Assembly: GCA_947396885.1 (NCBI GenBank)
Contig: OX377204.1
Location: 37,681,686-37,745,685, forward strand
From: Heligmosomoides polygyrus polygyrus
Lineage: Eukaryota; Nematoda; Chromadorea; Rhabditida; Heligmosomidae
Direction: 5' to 3'
DNA length: 64,000 bases
The translations under genes and the position numbers were made by a program. This document shows positions 11,901-21,969 of the stretch, one piece after another. Under the pieces are notes generated by a model. The model was not told where the DNA came from, searched no databases, and saw only the letters and a list, made by a program, of their open reading frames with translations. Position 1 is the stretch's first letter. Each line of letters begins with the position of its first letter.

Positions 11901-12099
11901 ATAGCGGCTACAGCGATCGAGGCCGCAAGTGCGACGTCTGTGGACTGTGCACTGCCACGTTATCAACATCTAAAGCCTTTGTAACTGCATGAACCGGTTG
12001 CGCTGGTTCCGCTCGAAGATTCGAAAGCATTCACTTCATTTTCTTTGATCGTCAGGTAGCTGGTACTGAGGGTGTAAGCTCCGATAACGATGCTTTCTT

Positions 12100-12255
12100 A
12101 CTATCAAAACTCTAGGCGGTACCTGAACCCGCACCACCTACTCACAGGGCAGGAATGCTGTACGCCATTATACCACCGGCGCTGTTTGATCGAACGCAAC
12201 ATGGAGTCCAGCCTGGCGCTAGAGTTGGGATCGCAGCAAAACACTGTTACAACAA
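12100..12255 (-). repeat. tRNA-derived SINE-like repeat, copy 2
   Basis: On the minus strand the order is GCGTTCGATCAAACAGCGCC, an A-box-like TGGCGTACAGC (plus 12157-12167), ATTCCTGC, and a B-box-like GGTTCAGGTAC (plus 12119-12129), then GAGTTTTGAT. The same order occurs at 60771-60872 on the plus strand. Correctly spaced A and B boxes imply descent from a tRNA-type pol III promoter. The B box is mutated here. The 5' extension (TGTTGCGTTCGATCAA) is shared, so this is a family and not an isolated tRNA pseudogene. Confidence 0.65.
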
Positions 12256-12259
12256 GCCT

Positions 12260-14950
12260 TCAATTTGATTCAACTAGAGAGCTCCATTGAGGGTAAGTGG
12301 GTGAGGTGTGACGGATTTGTTGGCTTCCATTGCGAAGGATGCAGGGTACCGTCACAAGAACAAGCTTCATTTTATGAAGCTAACACATTTCTGTGCACCA
12401 GACATCTCCTTCCAGTCTGTAAGATGAGATTCTAGCTCACAGATGAGTTAGGAGCATTGTGGGAAGAGATACTCGTCGCGCTTGCGACAGAGCTCCCCAC
12501 AGCTGCCGCGCGTTTTCGTATGTTCGAACACGCGGCCGAGCTTATCATAATACGGGGTCTCCACATGTCAAAAGACTAACAGGGGGGCTAGAAATAACAA
12601 GCATAACAGTGTCAGAACTCCCGATCTACTGTAGAAAGCATAACGATTTGAACCACTTCTTCCGTTGTTGCACAGCTGTTGTCCGTGGTTCTGTTATCTG
12701 GTATTTTTGGCAAAATGATCCGTTGTCCGTTATCTCGGTTTGAAATTTCAGTATTCGCTTATCTCCGGTGGCAACGGATGGAGACAGTTCTCGTTCTTGC
12801 CCACAATTATAAACTCAGTTCGCTTTGGAGGGGTCGAACATTTGGGGTACAAAAAATCTGGGCGGTACTCGAACTTTGAATTGACTCCGGGTAGACGACA
12901 GAGTCTGCGCCTCCTCAGCCTGTGCTTGACCTATGAACGAATTGAATAGAGCAGTGATGTAGCGTAGTAGTGCTGCTGTGAAGGCCTAGTCCTGAATCGT
13001 ACATTAACAAAAGCGTCGAATGAAACCTGTGTCAAATCATGTTCAGTACTAGACACTGGATCCGACGCCGATTCGGATAATTCGATGATTCCTTCATTTT
13101 TCAACCCGTTTAAAAGGATTATACAAATAGTGGCACATTTAAAAAGCACCAGATCTTAAGATGATTCAGATATGAGCAGCTCTAATAAAGAAAGATTTTT
13201 GAATGATGCAAATGATTGATTTATCTTCGGATCTCACATAGAATATCCGAATCGGACAGCTAATCAGATTTCTGATTAAAATCCGTAATCCGAACTATCC
13301 GAAAATCCGATCTCGTGAAAATCACCCCATTCTGAATCGCCATAAAATCCTGGCTTTTCCAAAATCCCATTGCTGGCACATGTTTTTAAACCAAGGTCTG
13401 ATAAAACGACGAATCTGAATTACCTGAACCTGTGTAGCGGATTCAGTGCCTACAATTCTAACCATAAATGCTCAGCTCAAATAACGGAAGGGCATTACAG
13501 GGGATGTCTAGGCATTTTTGACAGACTTTGCTAATGACCGCCATGTCCAATATATCTTCACAAAGTCTATGAAGACATTCAAATGAAAGGAAAATAGCCT
13601 AAGATTAAGCTTGCACATTCCGCAATGAAGACATGTAGAAGATTAGTCTTTGGAAGAGAATCATTTTTTTTGGGGGGTGAAGAGCATTGCTTGCACTGAA
13701 ATACGATGTTATACGTTCCGTGCGCGAAATTCGCAGTCCAGAAAAGTGGATTGTGTTCTCCCCAGAACGGGGGGGGGGGTGCCGGCTAAACCTCCTCTGA
13801 GGTCTTCCAGCTTGCTAACTTGTGTGCTCCATTAGCGACTGGCTTTCGGCTAATGTTACATCTTTGAAAATGTTGGCCTTGAGCGGTTTTCCTTGGATTA
13901 TATTTTATATCATCAGGTGTGCTTGAACTCAAGCGCTAACTTAGAACTTGTCCTAGCACGAGTCTAGAATAGCCGTAGAAAAATCGATTCTAAGAAAGGC
14001 CTCTACCTTTCTTTTATGTCTACAGCAAGCCCATCATGATGTGTAGAGGGTATAGACGAGTGCGCCCTGGTTACCTGTCGGGTAGCACCCTTGCTCAAAA
14101 AGTGAGAGTGCGGAGGGCCGGAATCTTACCCAAGCAATGTCTCGACCGCAGTGATTACTCTTTGGTCAACAACTCAGCAATTCACCATATGCAGAAGCTC
14201 GCTTATCTGTGGAAATTCAGAAAATATGGTATGGAACGGGCAAAGACATTTCATGCACATGAACTCAGAACTAATGAGAAGTAGTGGGCTGGGGCTAATG
14301 ATTCATACTGCCTCTACACTAGGCCGCTGTATGTCAAAATTAAGGACAAGCTATGCGTAAGGTGGAGATGAGGCGACGAGTCAGCACTTCTGCACTCTGC
14401 GGGGGAACGGAGAGTCGACTCTTATCGGAATATTGTTGTACGCACGCTATTATCTTAGCCGAGTGAGGTAGAGGAAATTTGGAAGGCTAGCCCTGTTCAA
14501 ATTGTGAAAGCGGTCCTACTTCTAGAACTAACAAAGGCTTGGAAAAAGGAGGACAGTGTGGCTTTTTTTTACTGATTAGCATATAAAATTGGTAGAAATT
14601 ATGAAATTTAAAATGCCTTTAAGAATTGAAGACAAAAAAATAGGCCTCCATTAGGTCAACCAACCTTGGCCAGTGGAGAACGACCTCGTCGCCCATATAT
14701 TGGTTTAGTCCTTACTCATTATTCTCACAACCCATAGCCCCAGCACTGCTGTGGAGATAGGAATGATTCTACCATACGGACACGATTTCTACACCGCAAT
14801 CTTATTAGGCGTTCACGTTCACTTCACGCCGTTCCTTCGTATGTGCAGTAGCTCCATCGCGAATGTTTCTCGTGTTAGGTTCTTATGTGTTGTTCTCTGC
14901 TTTGACTGGAAGTACACTTCCCCAATAGCCACAACAGTCGATGTTTTCCG
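12260..14950. other. No supportable gene
   Basis: Only short, unrelated open frames are present. There is an 11-base G run at 13769-13779. A plus-strand stretch at 14769-14800 (MILPYGHDFY in translation) resembles, in opposite orientation, part of the possible receptor exon at 14954-15345. Confidence 0.5.
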
Positions 14951-14953
14951 ATG

Positions 14954-15345
14954 TTAAAGTACCATTTCACCAAAATGTGGGCGCAATAAGAGGAGGGGGC
15001 AGCCCATGGGCTTCGACGCCTTGAACGTAGCAGTCGGATATGGTGACATGGAATTTCCCACATCGTACGCTGCCGTGTAACCTCGTACTTGCGTTTGAGT
15101 GTCGATGGGCTGCCCTCCTCTTCCTTGCATTGCCTCAAAATGTGCACCTGGCACCGGCAAAGAATGATACGGAGCGGTGGCTAACGCAACCGCTCAGCGC
15201 AGTGTCGACGTGAAGAATGAGTTCTTGATGGCTTTGCGAAAACCACTGGCCGGAAAGATAAGCGATAAGGGTACGGCGTAGATTTTGTGCCCGTATGGCA
15301 GAACCATGCTTGTGCTGTAGAGCGCCGCGTAAGAGCATGTGTCTA
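14954..15345 (-). pseudogene. Possible C-terminal exon of a multi-pass receptor-like protein, with one in-frame stop
   Basis: One minus-strand frame, preceded by an acceptor-like TTACAATCAG, reads CSYAALYSTSMVLPYGHKIY, AVPLSLIFPASGFRKAIKNS, then a TGA stop (plus 15194-15196), then APYHSLPVPGAHFEAMQ and VRGYTAAYDVGNSMSPYPT before TAA at 14954. A hydrophobic segment followed by a basic FRKAIKNS and a Tyr/Pro/Gln-rich polar tail resembles the last membrane segment and cytoplasmic tail of a 7TM receptor. I cannot name a family. A related LPYGH motif occurs on the opposite strand at about 14769. The stop could be real decay or an error; alternatively the whole frame is chance. Confidence 0.25.
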
Positions 15346-15559
15346 CTGATTGTAAGCGCCTCATAAAGGAGCGGCGATTACACGATCAGCCCGCTCGCCC
15401 TTCCCACGTACTCTCAGTTATCTGTTTCACTGCGATTCAGGGAGCGACTCCCATGCTCCGTCTCCAGCCTATCCCACGTCATCGGTGTGGCCAGTTATGC
15501 AGTGAAAAAGCGCTGAACGCTGCCGTAAGGTGGGTATGATGGCCGGCGTTCGCGTGTTC

Positions 15560-16555
15560 CCAGCGCCATAATTTGGACGATTTAGACGAGCTCTTTGCAG
15601 GCACAATGTTTGCTCAGCGATACGCTATCTAATCGCTGTAACTGTGTTTGTTCACTCGGAACGATGACGAGCGGCAGCTTGGAGAAGTGGACAAGAGGGG
15701 AATCTATGCGGCGGTTAACTGTACTGAAAGCTGGACAATATGTAGAGCTCGGCAGCAGCTACTGTGTGTTCGATTTTAGGGATCGGAAACAATTGTACTC
15801 GTGAGACAGGTAATGATAATAACGAAAAAGCCTTTGAAATTCCATTCCAAGAGGCACTCCCTACCATTTGCACTTGAAGAAGTGGAGGTCAAGGCGTGCC
15901 TGATGTCAGTCAAGAAATGTCACTCTAGAGGTCCAGGAAGGGGGAAAACATATCGCTGATGATCACATATTTATCGCTTCTATCTACTCACTATTTTTAC
16001 GGTACTGCACAAAACCTTTTTGATGTCTCTGGTCTCAAAATCTTAGTAGTACATAGGTTCGCGCGTCGATATATTTTCTCCACTTTATTTTCACGGGTCC
16101 ACTAACTGATTATTTAATGTCGTTTACCTAGAAACTACGGCCCTAACCTCTTTAATATACCTTCGAAACTATTGACAGACATTACGTAATTTAGAGAAAA
16201 GAAGGTAAGAATCACCAAGGCCAAAAACTAGTCAGCAGACACAGAAAAAACTTTTTCAGGTACGAGTTGGAGTGAGCAAGGACACAAGATTTCCATAGAA
16301 AGAGAATAATCCTTCAACCATTATTTTTATTTGCAAACGTGTGATGCTAGAGTTAAAGGCGACTGTTTTAAAGAGGCATTGCGTCTCCAGTAAGTCTACG
16401 ATATTAAACGCTCTACAATTCATTCCCCTTCATGTGCCACCTCATCGCGGTGAAGAGGTGAACATCCCTTTGTGATGGCTAACGGCACAAACGGTCACGC
16501 AGTACGCGACGCTTTGTCGTGTATGGTATACTTGTGTCCTTCCAAAATTTTTTCG
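15560..16555. other. No supportable gene
   Basis: Nothing recognised on either strand. The tract is AT-rich and leads into the TTCGAA array. Confidence 0.5.
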
Positions 16556-16559
16556 AATA

Positions 16560-16880
16560 AACGAATAATCGAATATATTCGGTTTCACGAAAAACCGAAT
16601 ATTCGAATAATGAATATATTCGAATTTTGGACCTTGTCGAATATTCGAATAATGAATATATTCGAATTTTGGACCTTGTCGAATATTCGAATAATGAATA
16701 TATTCGAATTTTGGGCCTCGTCGAATATTCGAATAATAAATATTTTCGAATTTTGGGTCTCATCGAATATTCGAATAATGAATATTTTCGAATTTTGGAC
16801 CTCACCGAATATTTGAATAATGAATATTCGAATTTATTCGAATATTCATTCGAAATTATTCGATTCGGTCCGAAGTATAC
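16560..16880. repeat. 42-bp tandem array rich in TTCGAA/GAATATTC, array 1
   Basis: About five and a half copies of a 42-bp unit are present, each built of CGAATATTCGAATAATGAAT, then ATATTCGAATTTTGGACCT or a close variant, then TGT. The first copies are almost identical and the last ones vary (GGGCCTCG, GGTCTCA, GGACCTCACC). The array ends in a denser palindromic stretch and then TTCGGTCCGAAGTAT (about 16864-16878). The same ending follows array 3 at about 23458, so the border is conserved. The units translate on both strands because they are palindromic; they are not genes. Confidence 0.9.
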
Positions 16881-17027
16881 GAAAGATGTATTTGAATTGA
16901 AAGTCAAATTGAGCCCTATGCTAAATGCCTTTTTTCTAATTTCTTCTGTAAGATCGTGTCTTCAATTTTCAAATCCAAACTCTTCTAATCTTAATGAATT
17001 CCGACCGTAACGCACAACTGACATAGT

Positions 17028-17149
17028 GCCACAAAATTTATCAATAGCGAATACTTTGGTTGAAATTGTAAGCATTCTACGGCTTCTAGCCACAAAATTT
17101 ATCAATAAAGAATGCTTTGGTTGAAATAGTAGATATTCTACGGCTTCTA
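17028..17149. repeat. 61-bp tandem duplication
   Basis: Bases 17028-17088 and 17089-17149 are two copies, each starting GCCACAAAATTTATCAATA and ending TTCTACGGCTTCTA, with a handful of differences. They lie about 60 bp from the LINE insertion. Confidence 0.85.
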
Positions 17150-17209
17150 ATGACCCTCTAAAGCAAATACAGAAATAAACGTAATCTCAAACATGACATA
17201 TTATTTAAA

Positions 17210-17229
17210 GGCATTATGTTAATATGTAT
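17210..17229. repeat. Target-site duplication of LINE A, 3'-side copy
   Basis: GGCATTATGTTAATATGTAT is found here and, identically, at 20238-20257. The two copies bracket the LINE exactly, and the (GAA)n tail starts at the next base. Confidence 0.9.
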
Positions 17230-20200
17230 CTTCTTCTTCTTCTCCTGAGCGTTTAGTCCCGCGCAGTCACAGGGTCCGCTGTTCTTGTGATCTGTCGCCA
17301 CCTCATCCTATCAAGGGCGTCATCTGCTGTGGCGCCGACTTCGGCGAGATCTCTCTTGATGACGTCCTTCCATCTTTTCCTTGGGGCTCCTCTCGGACGC
17401 TTACTGGGTGCCTCAAAATCTAGGACCAATCTTGTGGGGTGATCCTCTGGTCTTCTGAGGACGTGTCCATACCACCTCAGGCGCTGCTTTCTCGTCTTCA
17501 GCTGGATCGGGGCTGTCTTCATCACTGCCCTAACATCCTCGTTTCGCACCCTGTCCCGACGGGACCATCCACATGCCCACCTCAGCATCCTCATCTCCGC
17601 CGCGTGCAGTTGCCGCCTTACCCAGGGTTTCGTTTATCCGTCCCCTGACCGCCTGGTCCACACTTCCTTCCTCGAATAGGTCACTTCCGAGGTAGCGGAA
17701 TTCTTCCACCTTCTCGTCCGTTTCCCTTTGGCAGTCTAGGATCGATCCAGCGCACTGCTCAGAGCTGATGAACTTCGTCTTCTTCACGTTCAGCCGTAGG
17801 CCATTCTCTGCGAGGGCTCTCTGCCACACCTGCACCTTTTCCTCCAGCTCCTCCTGGTTGTCGGCTACTAGGGCGATGTCGTCCGCGTAGAGGATCGTTC
17901 TGAGAGGGCCTTCCTCAAGGTGGTTCACTATAGAGTCAAGCGTCAGCAGGAAGAGGAACGGGCTCAAAGCCGACCCTTGATGTACCCCCACTGTAATGTC
18001 CACTTTCCTTGTCACCCCGTGTGGAGTTCGTATCGCCGCTTTCGAGCCCTCGTACATGTCCCTTATGACCGTGATCAGACGTTCCGGGACACCCCTCCCT
18101 CGAAGGGCATTCCAGATTACGGCCCGAGCTAGCCTGTCGTAGGCCTTCTTCAGGTCCAGGAATGCCAGGTAGCAGGGTTTTCGTTTCTCCCGATATTTCT
18201 CCATCACCTGACGAGCGATGAAGATGGCGTCTGTGGTGGACCTCTCAGGCATGAAGCCCCACTGCACCTGGGAGATGGGTACCATCTCCCTCAGCCTTGA
18301 GTCGACCAGTCGTTCGTAGATCTTCATCGTGTGTGAGATCAGTTTGATCCCTCGGTAGTTGGAGCATTCGGAAGCGTCTCTCTTCTGCTTGAAGATGGGG
18401 ACTATGGTGCTGTTCCTCCAGTCATCCGGCATCTTACCTTCTTTCGTGATCCTGTTGAGGAACTGCGTCAGCCATTGATTCCGAGGTCCCCAAGCACCTT
18501 CTAAGCCTCTACTGGCACACCGTCAGGCCCTGCTGCCTTTCCGAGTTTCATCTTCCCTATGGCCTTGCGAACCTCTTCTTGTGTCCAGGGTGGGATGGGT
18601 CCTTCCGTTGGTTGTTCTTCCTCGGCCTCCCGACGAGCGAACTCGTCGTTCAGGAGTTCCTTGAAGTACTCCTCCCATCTCTCTCTGACCTTGGCCGGCT
18701 TCCGTAACACCCCTCGTCAGCACTCTTCACAGTCTTCACTACTCGAATGTCGAGGCTAGCTCTAGACGCGCCTTGGCCAGGCGGATGGCGAACTTCTCTT
18801 CCTCTGGCCCGTTTAGTTTCTCGTACAGGGCATCCATTTCCGCGTTCTTTGCCTTCGCTACAGCTGTTTTTGCCAGCCTCTTCAGCTTCCTGTAGGCTGT
18901 GAGATGCTCGGGTGCCCTCGTCTTCTGCCACAGCTTGTAGGCCTCCTTCTTCCTCTTCACCGCAGCCTGCACCTCTTCGTTCCAGCACCATGCCGATTTA
19001 TCCCCTCTGGTTACGCCCTTTGTTTCTCCCAGGGTTTCCTTGGCACATCTCAGGATTGTTTGGGCTACCCTCCTCCAGGTCTCACTCACGGGACCAGCTG
19101 GATCCGGAAGGCCTGCTTCGAGCACTGCCCTTCGCAGCTCGTTCCGCTCTGAACCCCGCAGTCTCCACCATCGGATCCTGGGTTCCGTCCTCACTTTGGG
19201 CCTGCTGGGTAGAGTTATGCTAAGGTCGGCTCCAAGGGTCTATGCTGTGATGCCACGTCTTTTTCCGGAATGACCTTCACATCCCGGACTGTTTTCAGGG
19301 CAGCCCTTCGAACCAGGATGTGGTCGACTTCCGTCCTTCTTCCTCCGCTAGCATAGGTCACCTTCTGGCTCTCCCTCTTCGCGAAGAAGGTGCTACAGAC
19401 AGCCAGGTCGTGGGCGATAGCCAGATCCAGAATTCGTTCTCCATTCGGGTTTATCAGGCCGATCCCTTTACCTCCATGAACCCTTTCCACTCCTCTTCTG
19501 CCACTCCCCACATGCCCGTTCATGTCCCCTGCTATGGAGAGGTAGTCGCCTTCTGGTACGGACCTTATGGCTTCCTCGAGCGAGAGATAGAAATCATCCT
19601 TGTCGTGCTCGGAGCATCCGGTCTGCGGATCGTAGACAGACATGATGGTCCAGTAACCCTCCTTCGTGTCCAGCCGCTGTGACATGATGCGGTCGTTTAT
19701 TCTTTGGACAGCCGCTACTGAATCCTTGAGAGACTCCGCGACAGCTATCCCTACCCCGTTCCGGTTGGTGTCCTCTCCGTTGTAGTACAGCTTGACCCAT
19801 TCTCCGATGTCCCTTGCTTTCGCCCCTTTCCATCGCGTTTCCTGCAGACACAGGACTTGTGTTCTTCTGCGCTTCATCAGGTCAGTCACTTCCCTAGATC
19901 TTCCGGTCAGCGTTCCCACATTCAGAGTCCCCAGTCGAACTAGCTTCTTTAGCCGAGGTCGTTCGGCCCTCGGTAGCCCTCGCATACTGACCACAGAACT
20001 CGGGCGGGGGTTCTGTGCGCCACTTCCGGGTGACGTCCTAGCCTTTACACTGATTTTATTGCGACTTGTGATCATGGTTTTGTGACGAGGTTTCTCCGTC
20101 TGCCGGCCTGTAAACCTGAGCCTGAGCTGGAACCGTTGCCATTTTTGCAATTTTTGAGGGCATGGCGTGCCGGAGCCGGGAGTCGAACCTGTGACCGTTT

Positions 20201-20237
20201 GTGCATGAAACTACCCTACTAACCACTAGGCTAACTT
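17230..20237 (-). mobile_element. LINE A: complete non-LTR retrotransposon insertion with tRNA-like 5' head
   Basis: A 3.0-kb insertion on the minus strand is bracketed by a perfect 20-bp target-site duplication. Reading 5' to 3' on the minus strand: a tRNA-like sequence (20240-20168), an AP-endonuclease-like domain, a linker, a reverse transcriptase, a C-terminal domain ending ADPVTARD, and a (GAA)n tail at plus 17230-17245. The protein type is RTE-like, of the group often annotated as craniofacial development protein 2-like. The coding region is broken by several frameshifts although the duplication is still identical, so the copy is either young and was dead on arrival, or carries sequencing errors. 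The (GAA)n tail and terminal motif are shared with LINE B at 43911-46890. Confidence 0.9.
17253..20150 (-). pseudogene. LINE A endonuclease-reverse transcriptase polyprotein, frameshifted
   Basis: Segments on the minus strand are 20150-19215 (endonuclease), 19194-18739 and 18710-18501 (linker and start of RT), 18432-17530 (RT) and 17594-17253 (C-terminus). The endonuclease shows RLGTLNVGTLTGR, VLCLQETRWKG, IAGDMNGHVG, EVDHILVRR and ASQHRPL. SQH stands where many AP endonucleases have SDH, a form I recall from related LINEs. The RT start has GKAAGPDGVPVEA; then come NYRGIKLISHTMKI, motif A AFLDLKKAYDRL, motif B VHQGSALSPFLF and motif C YADDIALVAD. The C-terminal part has RLRWYGHVLRRPEDHP and the PRGAPRKRWKDVI segment. 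Frame breaks occur near 19200, 18720, 18470 and 17590, so no full protein can be made. All catalytic motifs are otherwise present. Confidence 0.9.
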
Positions 20238-20240
20238 GGC
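20168..20240 (-). other. tRNA-like sequence with A and B boxes at the 5' end of LINE A
   Basis: A 73-nt tRNA-sized segment on the minus strand begins GCCAAGTTAGCCTAGTGG and ends with GGTTCGACTCCCGGCTCCG and a further CA. TAGCCTAGTGG fits the pol III A box and GGTTCGACTCC fits the B box exactly. Stem pairing is poor (only about four of seven acceptor pairs), so I do not call a functional tRNA. Its first bases overlap the target-site duplication, and everything from about 20237 inward lies inside the inserted unit, so it travelled with the LINE. It could supply a promoter or be a captured tRNA/SINE 5' end. Confidence 0.75.
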
Positions 20241-20257
20241 ATTATGTTAATATGTAT
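20238..20257. repeat. Target-site duplication of LINE A, 5'-side copy
   Basis: Identical over 20 bases to 17210-17229. The last few bases (GGC) could belong to either the duplication or the tRNA-like head, so the boundary is uncertain by about three bases. Confidence 0.9.
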
Positions 20258-20762
20258 ATGATGTTTTATGTTACAAACCCGGACAAGAAAAAACAACAAT
20301 TGAGTGAGGAAACACCTCGTCGTTAAGCTGAGAAATAAGGTCTCCTACAAGTGAATCACGGAAAAGGACTTTGAGAAGGATGAATGATGCTGTGGCAATT
20401 TGGGGTGAGATCGAAGCCAGTCTATACCCTTCCGACTGAGAAGATGAATGCCAAGTAGTCCACCCATGCGACACTTTTCGAACGGTACGACTGGATGATG
20501 GTCTCCCAGACACATATTACTATTAACCAAAAGATCGCTCCTATGGCACTCAGCGTGACATACTTCCGATTGGTATTGGTGGCCGGTGATTGCGGTCGAA
20601 GAAAGCCTCAACCAAAGAACCAGATTGTGTTCCTAAGCCACACCAACGGTAGACCAAACAACAATGAAGTACTTTCGACAGAGGTCGACCTTGGCCGCAT
20701 CATTCATGTTTCTCAAGTCCATCGTAGGTCGACCTTCAAGCTTAGGTAATTAAACATGTTTC

Positions 20763-20900
20763 CAATTTCGAATAATTTCATGGCTACATATGAAATATGT
20801 ATATCAAACGATAGAGCTCGAGCTGCTGAGCTCAAATATATCCTTGGTTTTTCATATACTTGACTTTAGGCGAGTTATATCCAGAAGGCGCAAAAACTGA
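20763..20900 (+). repeat. Second copy of the repeat seen at 2385-2530
   Basis: Shares CGATAGAGCTCG, CTGAGCTCAAATATA, TTTTTCA and GGCGAGTTATA at matching spacing with 2385-2530. It runs directly into the TTCGAA array 2. Confidence 0.55.
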
Positions 20901-20929
20901 CACCCAGTAGTCTATCTCAGTAACGTCGA

Positions 20930-21105
20930 ATATATTCGAATATATTCGAATTTTGGGGCACGACGAATAGTCGAATAACGAATATATTCGAATTTTGGAC
21001 ATTGTCGAATATTCGAATAACGAATATATTCGAATTTCGGGCCTCAGCGAATATTCGAATAATGAATATTTTCGAATTTTTGGCCTCATCGAATATTCGA
21101 ATCCC
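20930..21105. repeat. TTCGAA/GAATATTC tandem array 2
   Basis: About four diverged copies of the same 42-bp unit as array 1, with spacers GGGGCACGAC, GGACATTGT, GGGCCTCAG and TGGCCTCAT. Unlike arrays 1 and 3 it does not end in TTCGGTCCGAAGTAT; a TATA-like box follows immediately. Confidence 0.85.
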
Positions 21106-21126
21106 ACCATATATAATAGAGGAGGG
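21106..21126 (+). promoter_or_regulatory. TATA-like box, first of a similar pair
   Basis: CACCATATATAATAGAGGAG here closely resembles CACCATATATATAAAGGAGG at 22879-22898. Both have an AT core followed by a purine-rich GAGG stretch. They may be core promoters of repeat units, but no transcription start can be shown. Confidence 0.35.
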
Positions 21127-21178
21127 TTTTTTTGTCTCAACGTGACCGTGGGAAAATTCGTAAACTCCGCGGGCTCGA

Positions 21179-21200
21179 TGGTTTAATCACCCAAGTTTGA
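21179..21200 (+). other. SL1 spliced-leader-like sequence (21 of 22 bases)
   Basis: GGTTTAATCACCCAAGTTTG followed by AG differs from the conserved nematode SL1 exon at one position (T to C at base 9). The next bases are GCAGGTTG and not GT, and no Sm-site-like AATTTTTG follows, so this is not an SL RNA gene of the normal form. It is more consistent with the 5' end of a trans-spliced mRNA copied back into the genome, or with a degenerate SL gene. A chance match of this quality in 64 kb is very unlikely. Confidence 0.65.
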
Positions 21201-21969
21201 GGCAGGTTGTCGACTTCTCTCTCTGAAGGGAAGCGCAGGGAGGTGAGCAATCGCCGCTGCCGAGGAGGACACGTGAGGCGTTGCGAAACAGGCCGGCGCC
21301 GCGGCTCTGGCCGCGCACGTGTTGGGTGGCTACTCACCCCCTTGAAGGCTCCTGTCCTTGCTACCGGTCAATTAGTGCTTGCAATTAGGTGCTGCTACAG
21401 TTGTGTTACCGCAGGGTACAACTCTGCCGCCTGTGTGCATGGCCGAGGTCACTGCTCATTCCTGTTCTTGCTACTTTCTCTGTGTTCGGGCATAACCTTC
21501 TGATGTGTGCGAGCTTCCGCCTTCCCTTTTTTGAGAACAGCTCCTGCTGTGTTAATCCATAGTGCCGCTCTTCGTTACTGCCTTTGCCACCGTTTCACTT
21601 TGTTTCTCTTCGAGAGTCTTAAGTTGATGTCAGTGTTGCGGTGAGAATCTGCGGCTCTATTCTAGTGCTCCTCGCTCTACACGTTAGAGTATGCCCCTTG
21701 GTAGGAAGGCACGCCCGTTCACAGCAGAAGTGAACTAACTTGGTTCACCATAGGGCTAGAACCCACCAGTGCTGCTGATAATTTTGAATTTTCATACAGC
21801 ACAAAACGACGGATTGGGCGTTCCTACATCGTGGACCTCTCGCCCCAGCCTATTTGATCCCCACTGCTAGTTGTACCACTTATATCTACTCGTGTGCTTC
21901 TTAAAGGGACTGACAACCACTTAACACGATGAGCCCTGTCCACCCGAGCCGTTTTGCGCCTAATTCTGT

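Noticed and set aside
16479..17010. Repetitive Ile/Arg/Glu/Tyr-rich proteins encoded by the 42-bp array on both strands
   Set aside because: The unit is palindromic, so both strands are open by construction; no start, splice or family evidence.
20168..20240. Functional tRNA gene
   Set aside because: A and B boxes are good, but acceptor and T-stem pairing is poor and the segment lies inside a LINE insertion; kept as a tRNA-like sequence only.
20930..21105. CRISPR-like repeat array
   Set aside because: Units are contiguous palindromic tandem repeats without unique spacers, in a eukaryotic genome.
21179..21290. SL RNA gene
   Set aside because: No GT donor after the leader and no Sm-binding site or SL RNA body downstream.
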